A DNA stretch of 64,000 nucleotides from Brenneria nigrifluens DSM 30175 = ATCC 13028 (GCF_005484965.1 NZ_CP034036.1:1488001-1552000), one strand, 5' to 3'. Counted from the stretch's first letter, positions 1 through 8,937 are shown. Notes: generated from the sequence alone by a model not told the origin. Translations and numbers: made by a program.

Positions 1-1
1 G

Positions 2-463
2 AATAGCATAACGGAGGCGCTGGGTTTCAGCCAAATCGATATCGATCCCCTAACGGCCGGCGTTATCACGCTGGGCTTTATCTACGGCGCCTATTTTACC
101 GAAACATTTCGTGGCGCCTATCTGGCGGTGTCTCGCGGTCAGATTGAGGCCGCCGTCGCTTTTGGTTTTACGCCGATGAAAGTATTTCGCCGCATCCTGT
201 TTCCCTCAATGATGCGTTTTGCTTTACCCGGTATCGGTAATAACTGGCAGGTTATTTTAAAGGCGACGGCGCTGGTGTCGCTGCTTGGCCTGAATGATGT
301 GATTAAGGCAACGCAACTGGCCGGTAAAGGAGCGCATGAGCCATTTTATTTCGCACTGGTCGCTGGAGCGATGTATTTGATCTTTACCACTGTCTCCAAC
401 GGGGTTCTGTGGTGGCTGGAAAAACGCTATTCGCAGGGAGTCAGAAAAATAATCTATGAGTGA
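2..463 (+). CDS. hisQ: Histidine/basic amino acid ABC transporter permease HisQ (5' end missing)
   Basis: Inner-membrane permease of the histidine and lysine/arginine/ornithine uptake system; with HisM it forms the channel driven by HisP. The window begins inside the gene, so only about the last 153 residues are seen; the frame is open from base 2. The cytoplasmic EAA loop is clear (EAAVAFGFTP, then ILFPSMMRFALPGI) and contacts the ATPase. The stop overlaps the hisM start by 8 bases, showing translational coupling. HisJ or ArgT should lie just upstream, outside the window. Identification rests on the hisQ-hisM-hisP-yfcH order and family motifs. Confidence 0.93.
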   Translation, partial: NSITEALGFSQIDIDPLTAGVITLGFIYGAYFTETFRGAYLAVSRGQIEAAVAFGFTPMKVFRRILFPSMMRFALPGIGNNWQVILKATALVSLLGLNDVIKATQLAGKGAHEPFYFALVAGAMYLIFTTVSNGVLWWLEKRYSQGVRKIIYE

Positions 464-1172
464 GATCCTGCAACAATACTGGCAGTCTCTGCTATGGAGC
501 GACGGTTATCGCCTGACCGGTCTGGCGATGACCATGTGGCTGCTGATTTCCTCCGTGGCGATTGGCGGGACGTTGGCGTTACCTCTGGCGGTGGCCAGAG
601 TCTCGCCGCGGCGTCGGTTCAGCCTGCCGGTTTGGATATTTACCTATGTTTTTCGCGGTACTCCGCTTTATGTGCAGCTATTGGTGTTCTATTCCGGGGC
701 TTACAGCCTGGAGATTGTACGCGGAAGCGATCTGTTAAACGCGTTTTTCCGCAGCGGTTTGAACTGTGCCGTTCTGGCGCTGGCGCTCAATACCTGTGCT
801 TATACCACTGAAATTTTCGCCGGTGCGATTCGTTCCGTTCCCTATGGGGAAATCGAAGCCGCCAGGGCCTATGGCTTCTCTCGCTTTAAGCAATACCGCT
901 GCATTATTCTGCCGGGCGCCCTGCGTATCGCGCTGCCGGCTTACTGTAACGAAGTGATCCTGATGCTGCACTCCACGGCGCTGGCGTTTACCGTCACGGT
1001 GCCGGATATTCTGAAGATCGCCCGCGACATTAATGCCGCAACCTACCAGCCGTTTCACGCCTTCGGCATCGCCGCGGCGATCTATCTGGCGGTTTCTTTT
1101 GCGTTAATCGGGTTGTTCAGAAAAGCGGAACAGCGCTGGTTACGCCATCTTATTACCCGTTCATCCCATTAA
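456..1172 (+). CDS. hisM: Histidine/basic amino acid ABC transporter permease HisM
   Basis: Second permease subunit of the HisQMP importer. The 238-residue length equals that expected for HisM, with several hydrophobic helices and an EAA loop near residue 130 (EIEAARAYGF followed by IILPGALRIALPAY). The ATG at 456 follows a CAGGGAG ribosome site and overlaps the end of hisQ. The next gene, hisP, starts 15 bases after its stop, so the three genes form one transcript. Nothing unusual is visible in the protein. Confidence 0.95.
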   Translation: MSEILQQYWQSLLWSDGYRLTGLAMTMWLLISSVAIGGTLALPLAVARVSPRRRFSLPVWIFTYVFRGTPLYVQLLVFYSGAYSLEIVRGSDLLNAFFRSGLNCAVLALALNTCAYTTEIFAGAIRSVPYGEIEAARAYGFSRFKQYRCIILPGALRIALPAYCNEVILMLHSTALAFTVTVPDILKIARDINAATYQPFHAFGIAAAIYLAVSFALIGLFRKAEQRWLRHLITRSSH

Positions 1173-1187
1173 ATCCAGGAATAGAGT

Positions 1188-1961
1188 ATGTCGAATAATC
1201 AGTTGATGGTGACGGATCTGCATAAACGTTATGGTCAGCATGAAGTGCTGAAGGGCGTTTCGCTACAGGCTAACGCCGGGGATGTGATTTCGATTATCGG
1301 ATCGTCCGGCTCCGGCAAAAGCACCCTGCTGCGCTGCATCAACTTTTTGGAAAAACCCTGCGAAGGGACCATCTATGTCAACGACCAGGAAATCCGCATG
1401 GTGCGCGATAACGGCGGTGAGTTGAAGGTGTTCGATAAAAAACAGCTGCAGATGTTGCGTACCCGTCTGACGATGGTATTTCAGCATTTTAACCTGTGGA
1501 GCTTTATGACCGCGCTGGAAAACGTGATGGAGGCGCCGGTTCAGGTATTGGGGCTGAGTAAGGCCGAGGCGCGCCAGCGCGCGGCGTTTTATCTGGATAA
1601 AGTGGGCATCACCGGGGAGGCGCAGAGTAAATACCCGGCCAATCTCTCCGGCGGACAGCAGCAGCGGGTATCGATTGCGCGGGCGCTGGCGATGGAGCCG
1701 GAAGTGCTGCTATTCGACGAACCCACCTCCGCGCTGGATCCGGAACTGGTCGGCGAGGTGTTGCGTATTATGCGGCAACTGGCGGAAGAGGGGAAAACGA
1801 TGGTGGTGGTCACCCATGAAATGGAGTTTGCGCGCCACGTTTCCAGCCATGTGATTTTTCTGCACCAGGGCGTGATTGAAGAAGAGGGGCCGCCGGATGT
1901 GCTGTTCGGCAGCCCCAAAAGCCCCCGTTTACAGCAGTTTCTGTCGGGAACCCTGAAATAA
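1188..1961 (+). CDS. hisP: Histidine/basic amino acid ABC transporter ATPase HisP
   Basis: Cytoplasmic ATPase that powers HisQM. All ABC motifs are present in 257 residues: Walker A GSSGSGKST at about residues 38-46, signature LSGGQQQRV, Walker B LLFDEPTSALDP and a switch histidine in VVVTHEME. Start ATG follows AGGAATAGAGT. It is the last gene of the operon; a hairpin with a T run lies just beyond the stop and overlaps the end of the convergent yfcH gene. Confidence 0.96.
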   Translation: MSNNQLMVTDLHKRYGQHEVLKGVSLQANAGDVISIIGSSGSGKSTLLRCINFLEKPCEGTIYVNDQEIRMVRDNGGELKVFDKKQLQMLRTRLTMVFQHFNLWSFMTALENVMEAPVQVLGLSKAEARQRAAFYLDKVGITGEAQSKYPANLSGGQQQRVSIARALAMEPEVLLFDEPTSALDPELVGEVLRIMRQLAEEGKTMVVVTHEMEFARHVSSHVIFLHQGVIEEEGPPDVLFGSPKSPRLQQFLSGTLK

Positions 1962-1970
1962 TTTCGTTTC

Positions 1971-1998
1971 GGCTGGCGTTACGTCAGCCGGTTTTTTT
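1971..1998 (+). terminator. Rho-independent terminator of hisQMP
   Basis: GGCTGGCGT pairs with ACGTCAGCC (one G-T wobble, tiny loop) and is followed by seven T at 1992-1998. It lies ten bases after the hisP stop and covers the last codons of the convergent yfcH gene. Confidence 0.75.
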
Positions 1999-2889
1999 CG
2001 TCACGTCCCGCAGCGCCTCTTCCAGTTCAAAAAAGCGAAAGCCGAAACCCGCCGCCTCCAGCCGCTGCGGAATGGCCCGCTGCCCGCCCAGCACCAGCGT
2101 GGCGGCTTCCCCCATCAGCAGCTTGATGGCCCAGGCGGGAGCGCGCACCAATCCCGGCCGGTTCAGCACCTGCGCCAGCATGGCCGAAAACTGTTCGTTG
2201 CGCACAGGATAGGGCGACACCATATTGAACGGGCCGCTAAGCACTGTGTTATCCAGCAGATAAATAATCCCGTTCACCATATCGTCGAGATGAATCCACG
2301 GCATGTACTGTTTGCCGGACCCCAGCGGGCCGCCAAGGCCCAGACGGAATAGCGGTAACATCTTGGTCAGCGCGCCGCCCTGCGCGGAGAGGACGATGCC
2401 GGTGCGCAACAGGCAGACGCGGGTTTTGTCGCTCTCGGCGGACTGCGCCAGCGCTTCCCAGCGGGCGCAAAGATGATGGGTGAATTCGTTGGCGGGGGTT
2501 TCATCCTCCGTTACCAGCGCCGCCCCCTGATCGCCGTAATAGCCCACGGCGGATCCGGAGATAAAAACGGCGGGCGGTTCGCTGCTGGCGTTAATCAGGT
2601 TGGCAAGCCGTTCGGTAATACTCCAGCGACTTTGGCTCAGGCGCTGTTTCTGCTGCGGAGTCCAGCGTTTGTCGGCGATCGGCTCGCCCGCCAGGTTAAT
2701 CACGCCGTCGAAATCGTTCAGCGCGGTTTTATTGTTCAGCGTCGACCAGTATTCCACCTTATCGCCCAGTCGCTTCCGGGCGCGTTCGGGATCGCGGGTC
2801 AATACGGTGACCTGGTGGGAAAGCAGCTGTAATCGTTCAATCAGATGGCGGCCGATAAGACCGGTTCCACCGGTAATTAATAATTGCAT
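1984..2889 (-). CDS. yfcH: NAD(P)-binding epimerase-family protein YfcH
   Basis: Member of the TIGR01777/SDR39U1 family of atypical short-chain dehydrogenase-like proteins with no firmly established reaction. The N-terminal Rossmann motif TGGTGLIGRHL (residues 6-16) binds a dinucleotide; SAVGYYGDQG near residue 113 is the catalytic-region signature, and the C-terminal DUF1731 part is present (VRAPAWAIKLLMGE). Its 301 residues match the usual length. The ATG at 2889 has a GAGG ribosome site. Neighbours hisP and folX are as in E. coli. Confidence 0.93.
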   Translation of the reverse strand: MQLLITGGTGLIGRHLIERLQLLSHQVTVLTRDPERARKRLGDKVEYWSTLNNKTALNDFDGVINLAGEPIADKRWTPQQKQRLSQSRWSITERLANLINASSEPPAVFISGSAVGYYGDQGAALVTEDETPANEFTHHLCARWEALAQSAESDKTRVCLLRTGIVLSAQGGALTKMLPLFRLGLGGPLGSGKQYMPWIHLDDMVNGIIYLLDNTVLSGPFNMVSPYPVRNEQFSAMLAQVLNRPGLVRAPAWAIKLLMGEAATLVLGGQRAIPQRLEAAGFGFRFFELEEALRDVTKKTG

Positions 2890-2956
2890 ATCTTACCTCA
2901 TTGAGAACCCATGCCGGCCAGGGGGTGTCATAAGGCTTTTTCCTGACGGGCCACGG

Positions 2957-3334
2957 CTAGCGTGATTCCTTGTAATAGCGCATGGTCATGGAGACCGAGT
3001 CGGCGTAGCGCAGGGCGAAGGGTTTATCCACTTCAACTTCAGCATAGGTGATCCAGTCATGATTGCTGGCGATATCAAGCACATCCTGGGTTAATTTTTC
3101 CAGCAGGGCAAAACGGTGCTCCTCAATATGGCGAATAATATTCTTGGTGATTGTACGGTAATTCAATGCATCATCGATATTCTCGCTATGTCGCGCGCGC
3201 GCCGCCGGGTAGTGGATCGTCACGTTGACGACAATATCCTGCCGGTTATTGATCTCTTCTTCTTTAATTCCAATGAACGTGCGTAACCGCAGGTTTTTTA
3301 TACGGATAATTGCATCGTTGTTGCTGTGTGACAT
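2957..3334 (-). CDS. folX: Dihydroneopterin triphosphate 2'-epimerase FolX
   Basis: Homologue of FolB that epimerises dihydroneopterin triphosphate to the monapterin form, feeding tetrahydromonapterin synthesis. The 125-residue protein shows the family start (IIRIKNLRLRTFIGIKEEE), the conserved Asn-Arg stretch (DDALNYRTITKNI), and the closing EVDKPFALRYADSVS. Start ATG at 3334 is preceded by a GAGGG ribosome site. It lies 67 bases upstream of yfcH on the same strand and is probably co-transcribed with it, as in E. coli. Confidence 0.93.
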   Translation of the reverse strand: MSHSNNDAIIRIKNLRLRTFIGIKEEEINNRQDIVVNVTIHYPAARARHSENIDDALNYRTITKNIIRHIEEHRFALLEKLTQDVLDIASNHDWITYAEVEVDKPFALRYADSVSMTMRYYKESR

Positions 3335-3417
3335 TCATCGGCCCTCGGTGATAATTGATGTTTGGCTAACCATACCAGAAGATAACCGCAGGCCGAATGG
3401 GATGAATAGCAGAATAA

Positions 3418-4044
3418 TTACCGCTCAGCCAATTTGTAGGCGCGCTCCGTGGCCGGACGGGCATTAATCCGCTCATACCAGCTTTTCACCGCCGGATAGT
3501 CGGCAAGATCAATACGTTGACGGGCATAAGAGACCACCCACGGATAGGTGGCGATATCGGCGATGCTGTAATTTTCACCCGCCAGCCAGGGGCTTTTCTG
3601 CAGCTGTTTATCCAATACGCGGTATAAGCGCTGCGTTTCCTGCTGATAACGCTCAATGGCGTAGGGAACGGGCTGCGGCGCGTAGTGGTTGAAGTGGTGG
3701 TTTTGCCCCAGCATCGGGCCGAAGCCGGCGACCTGCCAGAATAGCCATTGCAGCGTCGCCGTGCGTTCGCGCAGATCCCGGCTCAGCAAGGCGCCGCTTT
3801 TTTCCGCCAGATAGAGCAGGATCGCCCCCGATTCAAACAGGCTGATGGCGGCGCCGCCATCGGCGGGCTGATGATCGACGATCGCCGGGATCTTGTTGTT
3901 GGGAGAGATGGTCAGAAACGCCGGCTTAAACTGCTCGCCGGTGCTGATATTAACGTGATGAAGCTGGTAGGGAATATTTGTCTCTTCAAGAAAAAGGGTG
4001 ATTTTATGCCCGTTGGGGGTAGGGGCGTAATAGAGATCAATCAT
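3418..4044 (-). CDS. yfcG: GSH-dependent disulfide-bond oxidoreductase YfcG (GST fold)
   Basis: Nu-class glutathione transferase-like protein; E. coli YfcG reduces disulfides using two bound glutathiones. The N-terminal thioredoxin-like domain starts MIDLYYAPTPNGHKITLFLEE, and an all-helical C-terminal domain follows (ENYSIADIATYPWV, the N-capping box). I chose the ATG at 4044 over one 14 codons upstream because it has a GGAGA ribosome site and matches the family start; this gives 208 residues. Thr rather than Cys at the active-site turn is normal for this class. Confidence 0.9.
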   Translation of the reverse strand: MIDLYYAPTPNGHKITLFLEETNIPYQLHHVNISTGEQFKPAFLTISPNNKIPAIVDHQPADGGAAISLFESGAILLYLAEKSGALLSRDLRERTATLQWLFWQVAGFGPMLGQNHHFNHYAPQPVPYAIERYQQETQRLYRVLDKQLQKSPWLAGENYSIADIATYPWVVSYARQRIDLADYPAVKSWYERINARPATERAYKLAER

Positions 4045-4462
4045 AAATAGCGTCTCCGTTGCTGGAACTGCGTGACTATCGATCACGTTTGATCACGTTG
4101 CCGTTCGGGCAGGATTAACCTGCCGTTTCTGAAAAGCCGGGAGATTACCCTACCACTTCTGCGGCGGGAAAATAAGCGGCGCCGAGCTAATCTTGTGGCG
4201 CGGATCAAGCTGCCGCGCGCATGTCGATGGGTAATACCCTAGGCTGTTTATGGCGCAGGCCGCGCGTTTCGCATCTCAATGGCGCATGCCCTGAAATTAT
4301 GCATCAAATGCCGCATTATGGAGCGGACCGTCTCGGCGCGGTGCGCAAGACGGTGATGGATCGTTGGCAGATCGGCATAGCGCGGGCATATTTTCTCTCC
4401 GGCCATCTGGTACGCACTTTGCAATATCCCTGGATAATATATTGATACCAAAGGATGGCAAC
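4045..4462. other. Intergenic region yfcG-eat with regulatory elements
   Basis: Divergent spacer of 418 bases, without a credible gene. Its right end carries the sigma-54 promoter of the ethanolamine operon. Upstream of that are two candidate activator-binding palindromes: CCGTCT at 4328-4333 facing AGACGG at 4348-4353, and a looser pair around 4275-4315 (GGCGCAT facing ATGCCGC). Both positions, roughly 80 to 160 bases before the start site, suit an enhancer-binding protein; this is inference. Confidence 0.5.
4408..4423 (+). promoter_or_regulatory. Sigma-54 promoter of eat-eutBC
   Basis: TGGTACGCACTTTGCA matches the -24/-12 consensus TGGCACG-N4-TTGCW at all defined bases but one (C to T). 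The invariant GG (4409-4410) and GC (4421-4422) are correctly 12 bases apart. Predicted start of transcription is near 4434, about 29 bases before the eat ATG. Nitrogen-source genes are a classic sigma-54 target. Confidence 0.8.
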
Positions 4463-5848
4463 ATGAAAAGCAATAACGCGGAACCGGGGTTAAAACGGAC
4501 CCTGGGCAGTTTCCATTTATGGGGGATCGCCGTCGGGTTGGTGATTTCCGGTGAATATTTTGGCTGGAGCTATGGCTGGGCGCAGGCCGGTACGCTGGGG
4601 TTCCTGATCACCGCCTTGGCGATCGCCGCCATGTATTGCGCCTTTATCTTCAGCTTCACCGAGCTGACCACCTCGATACCCCATGCCGGCGGCCCGTTCG
4701 CCTATGCCTACCGCGCTTTTGGCCCGACCGGCGGTTTTATCGCCGGGTTCGCCACGCTGATCGAGTTTGTATTTGCCCCGCCGGCTATTTCCATGGCTAT
4801 CGGCGCCTATCTGAACGTGCAGTTTCCGGCGCTGGATCCCAAATGGGTCGCCGTCAGCGCCTATCTTGTTTTTATGGGACTCAATATCCTGGGCGTCGGC
4901 ATCGCCGCCACCTTTGAATTGATGGTGACGCTGCTGGCGATTTTTGAGCTGTTGGTGTTTATGGGCGTGGTCGCTCCCGGTTTTGAATGGGACAACTTCA
5001 CCAATCTGGGCTGGGCGGGGTCAGACGAATTCAGCGCGGTGGCGATCTCCGGTATTTTTGCCGCCATCCCGTTCGCCATCTGGTTCTTTCTGGCGATTGA
5101 GGGCGCGGCGATGGCGGCGGAGGAAGCGAAAGATCCGCGCCGCACCATTCCGCGCGCCTTTATCTGCGGCATCCTGACGCTGACGCTTTTAGCCATTGGC
5201 GTCATGCTGTTTGCCGGCGGCGTGGGAGACTGGCGTCAACTGGCGAATATCAACGATCCGCTGCCCCAGGCCATGAAGCTGATCGTCGGCGGCGATAGCG
5301 GCTGGCTGCATATGCTGGTATGGCTCGGGCTGTTCGGTCTGATTGCGTCGTTCCACGGCATTATCATGGGTTATTCCCGGCAAATATTCGCACTGGCGCG
5401 GGCGGGCTATCTGCCTAAGCCGCTGGCGCGCATCCATACCCGCTTCCGTACGCCTCACCGGGCGATTCTGGCCGGAGGCGTGGTCGGCATCGCCGCCATC
5501 TTCTCTGATTCGCTGGTAACCATCGGCGGGCAGCCGCTGACGGCCAATATCGTCACCATGTCGGTATTCGGCGCCATTGTGATGTATATCACTTCAATGG
5601 CGTCGCTGTTTAAACTGCGGCGCAGCGAACCTGAGCTGGACCGTCCGTTCCGCGCGCCCTGGTATCCCTTTGCCCCGGCGTTTGCGCTGGTGATGGCGAT
5701 AATCTGTCTGGCGGCCATGGTGTATTACAATAGCTTATTGGCGACGATTTTCGCCGCCATGATGCTGATAGGCTACGGCTGGTTTCGCCTGACCGGCGAA
5801 TCGCGCGATGCCGCGGCGTTGGACCCGCAGTTGACGGCGTCCAAGTAA
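4463..5848 (+). CDS. eat: Ethanolamine permease Eat (APC family)
   Basis: Inner-membrane amino acid-polyamine-organocation transporter that imports ethanolamine for the lyase encoded just downstream. The 461-residue protein has about 12 hydrophobic segments and family signatures: LWGIAVGLVISGEYFGWSYGW at the first helix and FFLAIEGAAMAAEEAKDPRRTIPRA in the middle. The ATG at 4463 was chosen because AAGGA lies nine bases upstream and the following sequence is the conserved family start; an earlier in-frame ATG would place the promoter inside the coding region. It is followed by eutB after a 75-base gap, making a permease-lyase operon. Confidence 0.9.
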   Translation: MKSNNAEPGLKRTLGSFHLWGIAVGLVISGEYFGWSYGWAQAGTLGFLITALAIAAMYCAFIFSFTELTTSIPHAGGPFAYAYRAFGPTGGFIAGFATLIEFVFAPPAISMAIGAYLNVQFPALDPKWVAVSAYLVFMGLNILGVGIAATFELMVTLLAIFELLVFMGVVAPGFEWDNFTNLGWAGSDEFSAVAISGIFAAIPFAIWFFLAIEGAAMAAEEAKDPRRTIPRAFICGILTLTLLAIGVMLFAGGVGDWRQLANINDPLPQAMKLIVGGDSGWLHMLVWLGLFGLIASFHGIIMGYSRQIFALARAGYLPKPLARIHTRFRTPHRAILAGGVVGIAAIFSDSLVTIGGQPLTANIVTMSVFGAIVMYITSMASLFKLRRSEPELDRPFRAPWYPFAPAFALVMAIICLAAMVYYNSLLATIFAAMMLIGYGWFRLTGESRDAAALDPQLTASK

Positions 5849-5923
5849 GCGACGGATTTACACACCGGACAGCCGCCCGTTGTCCCGATGGCGGGTGGTT
5901 GCCGACACCATTGAGGCGCAAGC

Positions 5924-7315
5924 ATGTATCAGACTACGCTGAGTCACCGCAGCTACCGTTTTAATGATTTGCGCGAGCTGATGGCCAAGGCGTCGCCGGC
6001 GCGTTCCGGCGATATCCTGGCCGGCGTGGCGGCGCAAAGCGCCGAGGAACGTATGGCGGCGCGCATGGCGCTGGCCGATTTACCGCTGGATACCTTTCTA
6101 CAGCAGGCGTTGATTCCTTACGAACAGGATGAGGTGACGCGACTTATTATCGATACGCATGACCCTAAGGCGTTTGCCGCGATTTCTCATCTGACGGTGG
6201 GGGATTTTCGCAACTGGCTGTTAAGTGAAGGTACCGATAGCGCGCTGCTGGCCCGGGTCGCCCCCGGCATCACTCCTGAAATGGCGGCGGCCGTCAGTAA
6301 AATCATGCGTAATCAGGACCTGATCCTGGCGGCCAAAAAATGCCGCATCACCACCCGATTCCGCAACACCATCGGCCTGCCGGGGCACATTAGCGTACGG
6401 TTGCAGCCTAACCATCCGACCGACGATCTGAAAGGCATCGCGGCAAGCATGCTGGACGGTCTGCTGTACGGCAGCGGCGATGCGGTGGTGGGCATCAACC
6501 CCGCCAGCGACAGCCTGCCGCTGCTGGAAAAGTTGAACTATATGCTGGATGACGTCATCAGCCGTTTCTCCATCCCGACGCAATCCTGCGTGCTGACGCA
6601 CGTTACCAATACCTTGCAATTGATGGAGCGGGGCGCTCCCGTCGATCTGGTGTTCCAGTCGATCGCCGGCACCGAGGCCACCAACGCCGGCTTTGGTTTT
6701 AATCTGGCCACGCTGGAAGAAGCGCATCAGGCGGCATTAAGTCTGAAGCGCGGTACGGTGGGCAATAACGTGATGTATTTTGAAACCGGGCAGGGGAGTT
6801 GCCTGTCCGCCAACGCGCATCACGGGGTGGATCAGCAAACCTGCGAGGCGCGGGCCTATGCGGTGGCCCGCCGTTTCTCTCCGCTGCTGGTGAATACGGT
6901 GGTAGGGTTTATCGGTCCCGAATATCTGTATGACGGCAAACAGATTATCCGCGCCGGGCTGGAGGATCATTTCTGCGGCAAGCTGCTGGGCGTTCCGCTG
7001 GGATGCGACGTGTGTTACACCAACCATGCCGAGGCCGACCAGGATGATATGGACACGCTGCTGACCCTGCTCGCCAATGCCGGACTGACGTTTCTGATGG
7101 GCGTTCCGGGTGCGGACGACATTATGCTCAACTATCAGAGCACCTCCTTTCATGACGCCCTTTACATCCGCGAACTGCTGGGGCTGAAGCATGCGCCGGA
7201 ATTCGGCGCCTGGCTGGAGCAGATGAGGATCATCGACGCACAGGGACGCCTGTGCGATGCCGGCAGTCAGCACCCGCTATTACGGCATCAACCCTATCTG
7301 GAGGAGAACGCATGA
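5924..7315 (+). CDS. eutB: Ethanolamine ammonia-lyase large subunit EutB
   Basis: Catalytic subunit of the adenosylcobalamin-dependent lyase that splits ethanolamine into acetaldehyde and ammonia. The 463 residues fit the family (E. coli EutB is 453). Conserved stretches include RFRNTIGLPGHISVRLQPNHPTDD, the substrate-loop region SIAGTEATNAGFGFNL, and GVPLGCDVCYTNHAEADQDDMD. A GAGG ribosome site precedes the ATG. The stop overlaps the eutC start in an ATGA, typical of subunits made in equal amounts. No microcompartment, reactivase (EutA) or EutR gene is nearby. Confidence 0.95.
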   Translation: MYQTTLSHRSYRFNDLRELMAKASPARSGDILAGVAAQSAEERMAARMALADLPLDTFLQQALIPYEQDEVTRLIIDTHDPKAFAAISHLTVGDFRNWLLSEGTDSALLARVAPGITPEMAAAVSKIMRNQDLILAAKKCRITTRFRNTIGLPGHISVRLQPNHPTDDLKGIAASMLDGLLYGSGDAVVGINPASDSLPLLEKLNYMLDDVISRFSIPTQSCVLTHVTNTLQLMERGAPVDLVFQSIAGTEATNAGFGFNLATLEEAHQAALSLKRGTVGNNVMYFETGQGSCLSANAHHGVDQQTCEARAYAVARRFSPLLVNTVVGFIGPEYLYDGKQIIRAGLEDHFCGKLLGVPLGCDVCYTNHAEADQDDMDTLLTLLANAGLTFLMGVPGADDIMLNYQSTSFHDALYIRELLGLKHAPEFGAWLEQMRIIDAQGRLCDAGSQHPLLRHQPYLEENA

Positions 7316-8106
7316 GCAAGGTGATCCACGCTAACCCCTGGGAGGCGCTGCGCGAGTTTACCGCCGCGCGCATCGCGCTGGGGCGTGCCGGGGCCAGCAT
7401 GCCGACGGGGGAGCTGTTGAAGTTCGGCATGGCCCACGCCCAGGCCCGCGATGCCGTACATCAGGCGTTCGACAGTGAAACCCTGGCTCGTCGCCTGGAA
7501 AGCGCGGGACTGAAAACCCTTAGGGTGCACAGCGCCGCGCAAAGCCGGGAGCAGTATCTTTGCCGCCCCGATTTAGGGCGCCGGCTTGCCGATGAGAGCC
7601 GCGAGTTGCTGCGGGCCTCGTCCGTTAAGCCGGCCGATCTGCTGCTGGTGGTGGGCGACGGTCTCTCTTCCAAGGCGGTACATCGGCAGGCTGCGCCGTT
7701 GATCGCGGCACTGCTGCCTTATCTCTCCCGTCTGGAACTCTCGCTGGCGCCCGTCGTGTTGGCGCATCAGTCGCGCGTGGCGCTGGGAGACGATATCGGC
7801 GAGTGTTTGCAGGCCAAGGCCGTCGCCATTCTGATCGGCGAGCGGCCGGGACTTTCTTCACCGGACAGCCTGAGCGTTTATCTGACCTGGGGGCCTCATA
7901 CCCGGCGTCTGGAGTCGGAGCGCAACTGTATTTCCAATATCCGTCCCGAAGGGCTGGATTATCCCCAGGCCGCCTTTAAGCTGGCCTGGCTGCTGGAGCA
8001 GTGCTTCCGGCGCCGCCTGTCGGGGATTCAACTGAAGGACGAAAGCGACAATCCCGTGCTGCACGGGCGCATCGCGCCGCCGTCCGCCGGGTTGCCGTCA
8101 TGCTAG
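7312..8106 (+). CDS. eutC: Ethanolamine ammonia-lyase small subunit EutC
   Basis: Cobalamin-binding small subunit of ethanolamine ammonia-lyase. Start ATG 7312 overlaps the eutB stop and has a strong GGAGGAG ribosome site; a longer frame from 7252 would run into eutB. The 264 residues carry the family marks: RIALGRAGASMPTGELLKF near the N terminus, DLLLVVGDGLSSKAVHRQ in the middle, and GERPGLSSPDSLSVYLTWGP followed by ERNCISNIRPEGLDY. It is shorter than E. coli EutC (295), lacking the N-terminal extension, as in the compact eat-eutBC operons of other proteobacteria. Confidence 0.94.
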   Translation: MSKVIHANPWEALREFTAARIALGRAGASMPTGELLKFGMAHAQARDAVHQAFDSETLARRLESAGLKTLRVHSAAQSREQYLCRPDLGRRLADESRELLRASSVKPADLLLVVGDGLSSKAVHRQAAPLIAALLPYLSRLELSLAPVVLAHQSRVALGDDIGECLQAKAVAILIGERPGLSSPDSLSVYLTWGPHTRRLESERNCISNIRPEGLDYPQAAFKLAWLLEQCFRRRLSGIQLKDESDNPVLHGRIAPPSAGLPSC

Positions 8107-8303
8107 CCCCCATGTGAAAACGGCTTTGCGGCGACGGCGCGATTTATCCTGAATTCGGGGTAAGACCGGCGGCGTAACTTTGGTAAACTATGGAGGTATG
8201 ACTGATAACGTGCTTTGGGGCGCTAACCAAAGTCACTGGAGTCGCCGAACCCTGTTTTAACCTTGAGAAGGCGGCGACTGCGACGCGAGAAAGGGTATAA
8301 ACG

Positions 8304-8855
8304 ATGAAATTAATGTTTGCTTCAGACATCCACGGATCCTTGGCCGCCACCGATCGGGTGCTGGATATTTTTGAGCAAAGCGACGCCGCGTGGTTGATCC
8401 TGCTGGGTGACTTTCTGAATCACGGTCCGCGAAATCCATTGCCTGAACGCTACCTGCCGGCGGATGTCGCCGCCCGGCTGAACGCCTATGCGCGGCGTAT
8501 CATTGCGGTACGGGGAAACTGCGACAGCGAGGTGGATCAGATGCTGCTTGATTTCCCGGTGACGGCGCCTTGGCAACATGTGCTATTGCCGAAAAATCGC
8601 CTTTTCCTTACCCACGGTCATCTCTATCATCCCGACAATCTTCCGCCGTTAAATACCGATGACGTGCTGGTTTACGGCCATACGCATATTCCCGTGGCGG
8701 AGAAGCGGGGTGACCTATACTACTTTAATCCCGGCTCGGTGAGCCTACCCAAAGGCGGCTACCCCGCCAGCTACGGGATGCTGTCGCAGGGCGCCTTACA
8801 GGTTCTTCCGTTGCAAGGCGGGGAACCTATTGCACAAGTGACGATTAGCCACTAA
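8304..8855 (+). CDS. yfcE: Metallophosphodiesterase YfcE
   Basis: Mn-dependent phosphodiesterase of the calcineurin-like superfamily; E. coli YfcE hydrolyses artificial bis-pNPP and its natural substrate is unknown. All metal ligands are visible in 183 residues: SDIHG (residues 7-11), GDFLNHGPRNP, RGNCDSEVD, LTHGHLY and YGHTHIP. Start ATG at 8304 follows an AGAAAGGG ribosome site. The 197-base spacer from eutC holds no gene. With yfcD it resumes the E. coli yfc order interrupted by eat-eutBC. Confidence 0.94.
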   Translation: MKLMFASDIHGSLAATDRVLDIFEQSDAAWLILLGDFLNHGPRNPLPERYLPADVAARLNAYARRIIAVRGNCDSEVDQMLLDFPVTAPWQHVLLPKNRLFLTHGHLYHPDNLPPLNTDDVLVYGHTHIPVAEKRGDLYYFNPGSVSLPKGGYPASYGMLSQGALQVLPLQGGEPIAQVTISH

Positions 8856-8937
8856 TTTAGCGGTTGTCTCCCGGCAACACACCATTATTCAACACCGACG
8901 CGCGCGGCAACGCGCCAATACTAAAGGGTTTCAGAGG

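Noticed and set aside
4221..4445. Small frames in both strands before eat
   Set aside because: They overlap the sigma-54 promoter and show no ribosome site or homology.
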